From Piscibacillus sp052246295 (GTDB lineage: Bacteria > Bacillota > Bacilli > Bacillales > Alkalibacillaceae), in assembly GCA_052246295.1 (NCBI GenBank), contig JBQQCO010000016.1: a stretch of DNA of 64,000 nucleotides; one strand, 5' to 3'. Under the pieces are notes generated by a model that searched no databases, was not told where the DNA came from, and saw nothing but the letters and a program-made list of their open reading frames with translations. The position numbers and the translations under genes were made by a program. Numbering within the stretch: the first letter of the stretch is position 1; every line of letters begins with the position of its first letter. Positions 25,010 through 32,590 of this stretch are shown one piece after another.

Positions 25010-25040
25010 ATTATAATACCACGGGTAATTTTTATACCAA
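25010..25040 (-). promoter_or_regulatory. Candidate promoter of the 24784 mini-gene
   Basis: TATAAT at 25010-25015 on the minus strand; weak TTGGTA at 25035-25040 (19-bp spacing). It lies just after the metNPQ terminator. Confidence 0.4.
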
Positions 25041-25065
25041 AACTCGATATATCCTGATTCTTCTT

Positions 25066-25106
25066 AATAAAAAAGGATATGAGTGGTTTACCCTTACTCA
25101 TATCCT
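25066..25106 (-). terminator. Terminator of the metNPQ operon
   Basis: Minus strand GGATATGAGT, 11-base loop, ACTCATATCC, then TTTTTTATT. Strong intrinsic terminator about 60 bp after metQ. Confidence 0.88.
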
Positions 25107-25167
25107 TACCCTTTATAATTTGGATTAAATCCTCTTTCTTAGTATCAAATAGTCAAAATATTATATT

Positions 25168-25992
25168 TTATTCACTAACTGGGACAACTGCGCCTTCATA
25201 TTTTTCTTCAATAAACGTTTGAATTTCTTCAGAACGTAATACTTCTACAAGTTTTTGTAGGTTTTCGTTATCCTCATCTTCACTACGTGCGGCAATAACG
25301 TTCACGTAAGGTGATTCAGAACCTTCTAAGATAATTGCATCATCTGCAGGAACTAACCCTGCTTCAATGGCATAGTTCGTGTTAATCGCAACTAAAGCAT
25401 TTTCTTCACGCTCATAAAACTCTGGTAGTAGTCCCGCTTCAATGCTTGCATCAAATTCTAAATTATGTGGGTTTTCCTCTATATCTTCTAATGTCGCTGA
25501 TACTGGATCAACATCTTCATTAAGTTTAATTAAATCATTTTCTTGAAGTAATGATAAAATACGTCCATGATCAGTAACAGAACGACTCATTATGACTTCT
25601 GTTCCATCCTCAATTTCATTAATATTTGTGATGTTTTGAGAATAAATTCCCATTGGCTCGATGTGAATACCACCAAGGTTAGCAAAATCATAACCAAACT
25701 CAGAAATTTGATCTTCTAAATAAGGAATGTGTTGAAAATAGTTCGCATCTAACGTGCCATTATCTAAATCTTCATTTGGTAAAACATAATCTTGGTACGT
25801 TTCGATGTTTAGTGTAATACCTTCCTCTTCAAGAAGTGGTTTAGCTTCTTCTAAAACTTCAGCATGCGGAACACTAGTTGCACCTACAGTGATCTCATTG
25901 GAATCTTCATCTCCAGAACCACCCGATGTTCCACAAGCAACTAATACTAAGGATAATAAAGTTAATACGATTAATGCATTGATTTTTTTCAT
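25168..25992 (-). CDS. metQ: Methionine ABC transporter, substrate-binding lipoprotein MetQ
   Basis: 274-aa lipoprotein (NlpA family). The signal peptide ends in the lipobox LVACG (Cys near residue 20), so it is membrane-anchored outside the cell. YFQHIPYLEDQI and MGIYSQNI are typical MetQ ligand-binding segments. ATG 25992 follows GGGAGA; the six extra codons upstream were discarded. Third gene of metNPQ. Confidence 0.95.
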   Translation of the reverse strand: MKKINALIVLTLLSLVLVACGTSGGSGDEDSNEITVGATSVPHAEVLEEAKPLLEEEGITLNIETYQDYVLPNEDLDNGTLDANYFQHIPYLEDQISEFGYDFANLGGIHIEPMGIYSQNITNINEIEDGTEVIMSRSVTDHGRILSLLQENDLIKLNEDVDPVSATLEDIEENPHNLEFDASIEAGLLPEFYEREENALVAINTNYAIEAGLVPADDAIILEGSESPYVNVIAARSEDEDNENLQKLVEVLRSEEIQTFIEEKYEGAVVPVSE

Positions 25993-26048
25993 TTGTAAAT
26001 CTCCCTTCAAATCTTTTATATAGTTAACAGCTCATTGCTGCTAATAAC

Positions 26049-26717
26049 TTATCTTTTGTCTAGTTTTCTAGATAACGTATCTCCAATAAATTGGAAAATA
26101 AATACGATAATGACAATGAAGATAGTACACGCAAACACAACATCAAAATCTCTACGTTGGAACCCTTTCATATAAGCTAGGTCACCTAATCCTCCAGCTC
26201 CAATGACACCTGCCATTGCCGTATAACTGATTAATGCAATAGCTGTAACCGTAATTCCTGAGATTAAGGCTGGCATTGACTCAGGTAGCAGTACTTTAAA
26301 AATGATCGTATGAGTTTTAGCACCCATTGATTTGGCTGCTTCAATGACACCTTTATCAACTTCTTTAAAAGCAATTTCGACTAGCCTAGCATAGAATGGT
26401 GCCGCGCCAATAATTAGTGCCGGTAACGCCGCTTTTGGCCCCCTAATCGTTCCCATTAAAAAATCAGTAAAAGGGAATAACAATAGAATTAATATGATAA
26501 ATGGGATGGCTCGGAATATGTTAACAGCCGAGGCTGTGATTATATTTAACAAATAGTTCTGCCAAAGGTTTCCTTTTTCTGTTAAAAATAATAATAAACC
26601 TAATAAGATTCCAAGAATGATCGTGCCTATGACTGAAATCACCGTCATGTATAACGTTTCATAGGTTGCCACCCACATCTCTTCCATTTTTAAATTCGGG
26701 AATAACTCATTTAACAT
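26049..26717 (-). CDS. metP: Methionine ABC transporter permease MetP
   Basis: 222-aa membrane protein with five predicted helices. The EAA loop GVIEAAKSMGAKTHTIIFKV (about 135-155), which contacts MetN, is intact. Sequence and length match B. subtilis MetP closely. Its start overlaps the end of metN by 11 bp. Confidence 0.95.
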   Translation of the reverse strand: MLNELFPNLKMEEMWVATYETLYMTVISVIGTIILGILLGLLLFLTEKGNLWQNYLLNIITASAVNIFRAIPFIILILLLFPFTDFLMGTIRGPKAALPALIIGAAPFYARLVEIAFKEVDKGVIEAAKSMGAKTHTIIFKVLLPESMPALISGITVTAIALISYTAMAGVIGAGGLGDLAYMKGFQRRDFDVVFACTIFIVIIVFIFQFIGDTLSRKLDKR

Positions 26718-27735
26718 CTTGAATCACCTCGACTTCCACACCTGATGACTGAATGTAGTCGATCGTTTCGGTGATTAATTTCTCTTCACCGCTTATTTCA
26801 ACATATAGCGTACCGTAAGCCCCTTCTTGAGTAGGTGATATAGAACCTTGTAATATGTTGATGTCGACAGAGAACTTTCTTATAACATCAGAGATTAAAG
26901 CGCGTTTAGCATCATTTCCGATAAAGTGGAGTTTGACCACTTCTGTATTCGGGTCATTTGTAATGAAACGCTTTAAGTCTCCTTGTAGATGCTCTAGAGG
27001 ACTGAGCTGTTGCACAAAACGTTTTGCCGTCTTTGATTGTGGTTTGACGAAAACGTTTAAGACATCCCCTTGTTCAACAACCTTTCCTTGATCCATTACA
27101 GCCACGCGATGACAAATCTTCTGAATGACATGCATTTCGTGTGTAATCATGATGATCGTTAAGTTAAGCTTTTTATTAATCGAAACGAGCAAGTCCAAAA
27201 TATCGTCTGTTGTCTCAGGGTCTAAAGCTGACGTTGCTTCATCACAAAGTAGGACATCAGGGTCGTTTGCTAAAGCACGGGCGATTCCAACACGTTGCTT
27301 CTGTCCACCACTTAGTTGAGAAGGGTAGGAATTTTCTCGCCCTTTTAATCCAACAAGTTCAATAAGCTCGAGCACTTTCTCACGACGTTCTGCTTTCGGT
27401 ATACCTGCAATTTCAAGAGGAAATGCAATATTTTCAAAAACCGTTCTCGACCATAGTAAGTTGAAATGCTGGAAGATCATGCCGACCTTTTGGCGTTCGC
27501 GACGCAACTTTCCAATGCTTAAGTCAGTAATGTTCGTATTATTAATCACCACATCACCACTTGTTGGCTCTTCAAGTCGATTGATTAAGCGGATAAATGT
27601 ACTTTTCCCCGCACCACTGTAACCGATAACCCCGAATATTTCACCCTTATTAATGTTTATTGAAACATCATCGACAGCTTTAACTTCTTGGTGTTTTGTT
27701 TTAAAAACTTTTGACAATCCTTTGATTGTAATCAT
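26707..27735 (-). CDS. metN: Methionine ABC transporter ATPase MetN
   Basis: 342-aa ATPase. Walker A GYSGAGKST (38-46), signature LSGGQKQRVGIARAL and Walker B LLCDEATSALD are present. The last 90 residues form the C-terminal NIL/ACT-like domain, which binds methionine and trans-inhibits transport. First gene of the operon and directly behind two SAM-I riboswitches, so transcription should stop when SAM is abundant. Confidence 0.96.
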   Translation of the reverse strand: MITIKGLSKVFKTKHQEVKAVDDVSININKGEIFGVIGYSGAGKSTFIRLINRLEEPTSGDVVINNTNITDLSIGKLRRERQKVGMIFQHFNLLWSRTVFENIAFPLEIAGIPKAERREKVLELIELVGLKGRENSYPSQLSGGQKQRVGIARALANDPDVLLCDEATSALDPETTDDILDLLVSINKKLNLTIIMITHEMHVIQKICHRVAVMDQGKVVEQGDVLNVFVKPQSKTAKRFVQQLSPLEHLQGDLKRFITNDPNTEVVKLHFIGNDAKRALISDVIRKFSVDINILQGSISPTQEGAYGTLYVEISGEEKLITETIDYIQSSGVEVEVIQDVK

Positions 27736-27781
27736 ATATAAATCTCCCTTTAACCCTTTTAATCATTAATGATTTAACTAA

Positions 27782-27819
27782 TAAAAATACCTTTCCATTC
27801 ACAAGAGAACAGAAAGGTA
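27782..27819 (-). terminator. Riboswitch terminator, promoter-distal unit
   Basis: TACCTTTC ... GAAAGGTA followed by TTTTTAT on the minus strand. The competing antiterminator pairs the aptamer 3' strand (AGAGAAC) with GTTCTCT in the terminator loop. Confidence 0.85.
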
Positions 27820-27828
27820 CAATCCGTT

Positions 27829-27936
27829 CTCTCATCTCTCAAAGCTTTGCGCTTTGCAGGAATTAGCACCTGTCAGGTTTGACCTGATGGTTGCTGGGCT
27901 TCGTCGGGCCAGTCCCTCCACCTCTCTGGATAAGAG
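27829..27936 (-). promoter_or_regulatory. SAM-I (S-box) riboswitch, copy nearer metN
   Basis: Complete S-box aptamer. P1 is CTCTTATC (27929-27936) with GATGAGAG (27829-27836); then come AGAGAGGTGGAGGGACTGGC, the GAAGCCC-GCAACC core and the GGTGCTAATTCC P4 region. The terminator follows 10 bases later. It senses SAM and turns metNPQ off. Confidence 0.96.
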
Positions 27937-28003
27937 TTATTATTTGTATATTTTTATAAATCAATCGTTTTAGTGAAAAATCTTGGCAGATCGTTTCTAA
28001 AAT

Positions 28004-28042
28004 AATTAAAAAACTCTTTTCTTGCAAGCACAAGAAAAGAGT
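28004..28042 (-). terminator. Riboswitch terminator, promoter-proximal unit
   Basis: ACTCTTTTCTTG, loop TGCTTG, CAAGAAAAGAGT, then TTTTTTAATT on the minus strand. AAGGAAAG just after the aptamer can pair with CTTTTCTT as antiterminator. Confidence 0.87.
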
Positions 28043-28061
28043 CGAATACGTCGTCACTTTC

Positions 28062-28167
28062 CTTATCTTGCAATGATCAACCTCATTGCTGGAATTAGCA
28101 CCTGTTAGGAAAAATCCTAATGGTTGCCGGGCTTCGCAGGGCCAGTCCCTCCGCCTCTCTGGATAAG
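28062..28167 (-). promoter_or_regulatory. SAM-I (S-box) riboswitch, promoter-proximal copy
   Basis: Second complete S-box aptamer: P1 CTTATC/GATAAG (28162-28167, 28062-28067), AGAGAGGCGGAGGGACTGGC, GAAGCCCGGCAACC and GGTGCTAATTCC. With its own terminator, it forms an independent switch in series with the other. Confidence 0.96.
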
Positions 28168-28198
28168 AAATTAAGTTATGTTATTTTCGATGATTATT

Positions 28199-28227
28199 AT
28201 GTTAGCATAGTAATGTAGACAAGTCAA
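28199..28227 (-). promoter_or_regulatory. Promoter of the metNPQ leader
   Basis: Minus strand TTGACT (28222-28227), 17-bp spacer, TAACAT (28199-28204). Transcription would start about 25 bases before the first aptamer. Confidence 0.6.
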
Positions 28228-28255
28228 TAAAAAATTATAAAAGGATGATCCAACC

Positions 28256-28675
28256 ATGAAAGCACCATTATTTGAACTTCCTTACTTAGATAATCCAGAC
28301 GAAACATTTCGATTAGAAGATGTCATTGGCGAAAAAGTCGTCGTATTAACCTTCTGGGTATCATGGTGCCCAGATTGTGCCCGTGACCTTCCAAAAAAAG
28401 AACAGTTTTTCAAAACATCTCGAAATGATGAGCTTGAAATGGTTACGATTAATGTAACAGACCGTGAACATGGTGATGAAGAAGCGTTAAAATATCAAGA
28501 CCAATTTTTAACACAACCTGTCTTAAAAGATCGAGGGCGTGAGATTTATGACTTATATGATTGTACAGGCGTCCCAACGACCGTTGTGATTAACCGTGAA
28601 GGTGAAATCATCGGCCATTTTGGTGACCAAGCCGACTTTGTTGAAGTCATTCATAAGCTAAGTGAGGCGCTCTAA
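28256..28675 (+). CDS. TlpA/ResA-like thiol-disulfide redox protein
   Basis: 139-aa thioredoxin-fold protein of the redoxin/TlpA type with the active site WCPDC (about residues 43-47) and the cis-proline segment TGVPTTVVI (about 104-112). No signal peptide is visible, so it is likely cytoplasmic. It is transcribed divergently from metNPQ and its stop overlaps the yusE stop tail to tail. Substrate unknown. AAGGATG precedes ATG 28256. Confidence 0.85.
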   Translation: MKAPLFELPYLDNPDETFRLEDVIGEKVVVLTFWVSWCPDCARDLPKKEQFFKTSRNDELEMVTINVTDREHGDEEALKYQDQFLTQPVLKDRGREIYDLYDCTGVPTTVVINREGEIIGHFGDQADFVEVIHKLSEAL

Positions 28676-28983
28676 ACTAAGTATGGCCCCATCTCTTTTA
28701 ACAGGTAGGGAACGGAATGGAATGTATATAAACGATCAAGATTATCGCCTTTTTTAAAAACCATTAAACACGGAACACTGGTAACTTCATGTTCCTGAAC
28801 CCAATTAGGTGCTAGTGTTACATTCAATTCGTAGAAGATTTCTTTGCCTAACGTTTCTTCTATGTATTCCAACATGCGCCTGGCTACCTTGCATGTGCCA
28901 CAAAAAGGACTATTCACAAAAATGATGTGATAGTCCTTTTTTTGTGTTAGAAAATAGGCTTGCTTTTGATTGATTTCGATCAC
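28672..28983 (-). CDS. yusE: Thioredoxin-like protein YusE
   Basis: 103-aa thioredoxin-fold protein with the active site CGTCK (about residues 28-32) and cis-Pro in TSVPCLMVF. Position between met and gcvH genes matches B. subtilis yusE. Physiological role unproven; it may reduce a nearby metabolic enzyme. It follows yusF by 2 bp. Confidence 0.85.
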   Translation of the reverse strand: MIEINQKQAYFLTQKKDYHIIFVNSPFCGTCKVARRMLEYIEETLGKEIFYELNVTLAPNWVQEHEVTSVPCLMVFKKGDNLDRLYTFHSVPYLLKEMGPYLV

Positions 28984-28985
28984 TG

Positions 28986-29345
28986 TTAAAATCCTTTCAA
29001 GTACTCCACTTTAACTCTCATATTAGCTGATAGCAATAAAGATGCTAACACATGCTCAGGAGCATCCTCAACCTCTCGATATTTTTTATCGATATATATA
29101 TTTTCCGCATGAGATAACTCTTGGTTTAACATTTTTCTTAGTTTTTCCCCAGGTTCATCTGTGTCAGTAAATATAAAAACATCACGATCGAATAAATGAT
29201 AGTCGTCAACTAACTCTTCTAACGCATCAATGCCTAATGTTCCAAATGTGCATAGTATGAAGACGTCTTCATCGTCTAAGATTTTTTGGATTTTCTTACG
29301 ATCCTGTTTCCCCTCAACAATTAACACTCTCGACATTTCATCCAT
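28986..29345 (-). CDS. yusF: Toprim-domain protein YusF
   Basis: About 119 aa with a toprim fold: the acidic motifs VLIVEGKQDRKKI (Glu) and IFTDTDEPGEKLRK (DxD) are clear. Toprim-only proteins resemble RNase M5 and may act on RNA. ATG 29345 (GGTGATG upstream) or 29336 is the likely start; the longer frame to 29432 has no ribosome binding site. Synteny supports YusF. Confidence 0.85.
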   Translation of the reverse strand: MDEMSRVLIVEGKQDRKKIQKILDDEDVFILCTFGTLGIDALEELVDDYHLFDRDVFIFTDTDEPGEKLRKMLNQELSHAENIYIDKKYREVEDAPEHVLASLLLSANMRVKVEYLKGF

Positions 29346-29440
29346 GTCATCACCATCTATACCATAATATGAACGATTAAACGTTCCCTTAATTACTATA
29401 TATATTCCCACCATTTTATTTAAACTAGTCATTTAACTCT

Positions 29441-29479
29441 AAAATAAGAAAAGCCGACCCAACACGGATCAGCCTTTTC
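29441..29479 (-). terminator. Terminator after gcvH
   Basis: AAAAGGCTGATCC, loop GTGTT, GGGTCGGCTTTT, then TCTTATTTT on the minus strand. It closes the gcvH transcript before yusF. Confidence 0.75.
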
Positions 29480-29485
29480 TAGACA

Positions 29486-29869
29486 TTACTCAGAATCAGT
29501 CATTTCTTGATATGCGTCTGCATCCATTAAATCTTCAAGCTGAGATTCGTCGCTAAGTTCAACGACAACCATCCATGCTTTTTCAAATGGTGATTCATTA
29601 ACTAACTCAGGGCTATCTTCAAGCTCTTCGTTAATCTCCACAATTTTACCTGATACTGGAGCGTAAAGTTCTGAAACTGTCTTTACAGATTCAACGCTAC
29701 CGAACGGCTCATCTAATTCTAATTCGTCACCCACTTCTGGTAGTTCAACGAATACGATGTCGCCTAGTTCGTCTTGTGCGAATTCTGTAATCCCAATTCT
29801 AACTTTGTCTCCTTCAACTTTTACCCATTCGTGTTCTTTAGAATAACGATATTCTTTCGGTAAGCTCAT
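29486..29869 (-). CDS. gcvH: Glycine cleavage system H protein
   Basis: 127-aa lipoyl carrier of glycine cleavage; in Firmicutes it is also the hub for lipoate assembly. The lipoylated Lys lies in FGSVESVKTVSELYAP (about residue 63). ATG 29869 follows GGAGGG; 23 upstream codons were rejected. The partner glycine cleavage enzymes are elsewhere. Confidence 0.96.
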   Translation of the reverse strand: MSLPKEYRYSKEHEWVKVEGDKVRIGITEFAQDELGDIVFVELPEVGDELELDEPFGSVESVKTVSELYAPVSGKIVEINEELEDSPELVNESPFEKAWMVVVELSDESQLEDLMDADAYQEMTDSE

Positions 29870-29949
29870 ATCTTTAACCCTCCAACTTTTCATATATCTA
29901 AAATTAATGATACAACAAAATACTGATAATTTACACAATCAAACACAAC

Positions 29950-30306
29950 TTATTTCCATGTTTGTTCAAAAGTTTCCTCTTTGAAACCAACTGTGACCTT
30001 ATTGCCATCTGTTGCAATCGGGCGTTTAATTAACATTCCATCGGTCGCGAGTAGCTCTGTCATCTCGTCTTCAGACATATCTTTTAATTTGTCTTTAAGA
30101 CCAAGCTCTCTGTACTTCTTACCTGATGTGTTAAAAAACTTCTTCGCAGGAAGTTCACTTTTCTGGATCAAATCCTTTAATTCCGACTGTGAAGGAGGAT
30201 TGTCCACAATATGTACTGATTCATACTCAACTTCATTTTCATCTAACCACTTTAATGCTTTGCGACAAGTCCCACATTTAGGGTACTGATAGACTGTTAA
30301 ACTCAT
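29950..30306 (-). CDS. yusI: Spx/ArsC-family protein YusI
   Basis: 118-aa arsenate-reductase-like thioredoxin-fold protein with CGTCRKALKWL (Cys about residues 11 and 14) and KRPIA near the C-terminus. Gene order matches B. subtilis yusI. True arsenate reduction has not been shown for this group; a regulatory or redox role is equally likely. ATG 30306 follows AGGAGGTG. Confidence 0.85.
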   Translation of the reverse strand: MSLTVYQYPKCGTCRKALKWLDENEVEYESVHIVDNPPSQSELKDLIQKSELPAKKFFNTSGKKYRELGLKDKLKDMSEDEMTELLATDGMLIKRPIATDGNKVTVGFKEETFEQTWK

Positions 30307-30430
30307 ACAAGCACCTCCTAAGTTTATATTAACATAAAAAGTTCTTTCTTCGGATAATTTAGCATTTTGCAGATAATGTCTCACCCCTATTAGGGCAGTG
30401 TGCGTTCGCTTATAAATTGTGACAATTTTA

Positions 30431-30444
30431 GTAGGTTAACCTAC
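30431..30444. promoter_or_regulatory. Perfect 14-bp palindrome upstream of yusI
   Basis: GTAGGTTAACCTAC, between tandem array and yusI. The size and symmetry suit a dimeric DNA-binding protein, but I cannot assign one. Confidence 0.35.
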
Positions 30445-30478
30445 CAAGTGCGTTGCTTATTGCTTTATTTTTACCTGT

Positions 30479-30700
30479 TATGAACGGGTTTTCCCCATTT
30501 ATGAACGGGTTTTCCCCATTTATGAACGGGTTTTCCCTATTTATGAACGGGTTTTCCCTATTTATGAACGGGTTTTCCCTATTTATGAACGGGTTTTCTC
30601 TATTTATGAACGGGTTTTCCCTATTTATGAACGGGTTTTTCACTTTTTTGAACGTAACTTCACCTCTTATAAACGTTAATTCCAATTTATGAACGTAAGA
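30479..30700. repeat. 21-bp tandem array A (about 11 units)
   Basis: Units TATGAACGGG-TTTTCCCYATT start at 30479 and step by exactly 21 bp nine times (to 30668); a last one starts at 30688. Copies are near identical on the left and decay to the right. It lies between the fadE terminator and yusI. Both strands are open (7-residue repeats NPFINRE or MNGFSLF), but I judge this not coding. Confidence 0.95.
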
Positions 30701-30744
30701 TTTCAGGTTACAAGCACACACCCGTGTAGACTGTCGACTGTTCA

Positions 30745-30776
30745 TAAAAAAACAGCCGGGCGCGTCCGGCTGTTTT
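30745..30776 (-). terminator. Terminator after fadE
   Basis: AAAACAGCCGG, loop ACGCGC, CCGGCTGTTTT, then TTT on the minus strand. GC-rich strong stem ending the fadNAE operon. Confidence 0.9.
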
Positions 30777-30785
30777 CCTTATCAA

Positions 30786-32570
30786 TTAAACGACATATTT
30801 TTCTGCTTCGATGATTGCTGCTGCGATGTCGCGTTTCTTCTCGATCACGTTAACTGGATCGTGACGAGTAAGCTTGCGAAGGGCACCTAGCATCATGCGT
30901 AAGCTGTCACCTTCGTCACTTGCGATTAATGTCTCTTTCGCGTGTGCTTCAATGCGGTTGAACGCTTCTTGTACGTAAACTTGAGTTAAGCTTAGCTTTT
31001 GCTGGCTCTTCTCAACTCCTACGTTGTCTAATGATTTTTGAGTACGTAAAATCGCTGATTCCATGTTATAGATTTCAGCTGCAACGTCTGCAATGTTCAC
31101 TAGTAATTCTTGTTCTTGCTCAAGCTTTTCACCATATTTCTGAGCCGCAACACCTGCTACTAGTAAGCCAATTTTCTTAGCATTTTTAAGTAGGTAGTAT
31201 TCTTGCTCTAATGGCTCATCGCCAACTGGTTCTGGCATCATTGTCATAAGCTCTTCTTGTAGTCCTTGAGCTTTTTGTAATAATGGAAGTTCGCCTTTCA
31301 TAGCTTTCTTCATGAATGTGCCAGGAACGATCATACGGTTGATTTCGTTTGTACCTTCAAAGATACGGTTGATACGAGAATCGCGGTACATACGCTCAAC
31401 TTCATACTCTTGCATGAAACCATAACCACCGTGGATCTGTACTGCTTCATCCACTGCAAAGTCTAATAATTCAGTAGCCATGTATTTGTTCATTGAGCAC
31501 TCAATCGCGTATTCAGCGATACTCTTCGCTACTTCATTTCCTTCATTTTGTTGTTCTTTCGTTAATCCACCTAGACGTTGCTCAAATAGGCCAACTGTAC
31601 GGTAAACAGCACTTTCATTTGCGTACGTATTAGCCGCAACGCTTGCTAATTTTTCTTGAATTAGACGGAATTTAGAAATAGGTGTGTTGAACTGCTTACG
31701 TTCATTTGCGTATTTTGTTGCAACTTCAATTGCGTGCTTGGCACCACCAACACCACCGATGGCTAGCTTGTAACGACCAACGTTTAGGATGTTAAATGCA
31801 ATTACGTGTCCACGGCCAATTTCACCTAACACATTCTCAACTGGTACTTCAGCATCCTCTAAAATTAATGTACGAGTAGAAGATGATTTGATACCCATTT
31901 TCTTCTCTTCAGCACCTGTTGATACGCCTGGGAAGTCACGCTCAACGATAAACGCTGTGAACTTGTCGCCATCAATTTTTGCATAAACAACGAACACATC
32001 AGCGAATGCTGAGTTTGTGATCCATTGCTTTTCACCATTTAGTACGTAGTGAGTACCAGCTTCGTTTAGCTTAGCAGTCGTTTTCGCACCTAATGCGTCA
32101 GATCCAGAGCCTGGCTCAGTTAACGCATAAGCTGCTAACTTTTCACCAGTCGCTAATGCTGGTAAGTATTTTTGTTTTTGCTCTTCATTACCGAAAAATA
32201 CGATTGGAAGTGACCCAATTCCCACGTGTGCACCGTGTGAAATCGAGAAACCACCAGCTAATGACATTTTTTCCGTAATTAATGAAGATGCGATCTTATC
32301 AAGCTCAAGTCCACCGTATTCTTCAGGTACATCTGCACCTAATAACCCTAGCTCACCAGCTTTTTTAAGAAGGTCAACAGATTTATCGAACTCATGGTTT
32401 TCTAAATTGTCAATGACTGGCCAAACTTCATTCTTAACATACTCTTCAGTAGTTCTAGCAATCATTTTATGTTCTTCAGTAAAATCTTCTGGCGTTAAAA
32501 TATCTTCAGCCTTCACATCTTCGACTAAGAAGCCGCCACCCTTAAATACTTTTTCAGTTGTTTCACTCAT
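30786..32570 (-). CDS. fadE: Acyl-CoA dehydrogenase FadE
   Basis: 594-aa FAD enzyme that introduces the 2,3-double bond of acyl-CoA in beta-oxidation. AYALTEPGSGSDA and QWITNSAFADV (FAD/substrate binding) and the C-terminal VQIHGGYGFMQEY, RMYRDSRINRIFEGTNEINR are visible. The extra C-terminal 200 residues are typical for the Bacillus FadE/YusJ group. Third gene of fadNAE, 20 bp after fadA. Confidence 0.95.
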   Translation of the reverse strand: MSETTEKVFKGGGFLVEDVKAEDILTPEDFTEEHKMIARTTEEYVKNEVWPVIDNLENHEFDKSVDLLKKAGELGLLGADVPEEYGGLELDKIASSLITEKMSLAGGFSISHGAHVGIGSLPIVFFGNEEQKQKYLPALATGEKLAAYALTEPGSGSDALGAKTTAKLNEAGTHYVLNGEKQWITNSAFADVFVVYAKIDGDKFTAFIVERDFPGVSTGAEEKKMGIKSSSTRTLILEDAEVPVENVLGEIGRGHVIAFNILNVGRYKLAIGGVGGAKHAIEVATKYANERKQFNTPISKFRLIQEKLASVAANTYANESAVYRTVGLFEQRLGGLTKEQQNEGNEVAKSIAEYAIECSMNKYMATELLDFAVDEAVQIHGGYGFMQEYEVERMYRDSRINRIFEGTNEINRMIVPGTFMKKAMKGELPLLQKAQGLQEELMTMMPEPVGDEPLEQEYYLLKNAKKIGLLVAGVAAQKYGEKLEQEQELLVNIADVAAEIYNMESAILRTQKSLDNVGVEKSQQKLSLTQVYVQEAFNRIEAHAKETLIASDEGDSLRMMLGALRKLTRHDPVNVIEKKRDIAAAIIEAEKYVV

Positions 32571-32590
32571 TTTAAAATCCCCCTTGGAAA

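Noticed and set aside
27863..28057. 64-codon leftward frame across the SAM-I leader
   Set aside because: Covers riboswitch aptamer and terminator structures; no coding signature.
30428..30745. Open frames on both strands across array A (heptads NPFINRE and MNGFSLF)
   Set aside because: The period 21 is divisible by three, so any stop-free unit gives long frames. No ribosome binding site, and repeats decay without frame conservation.
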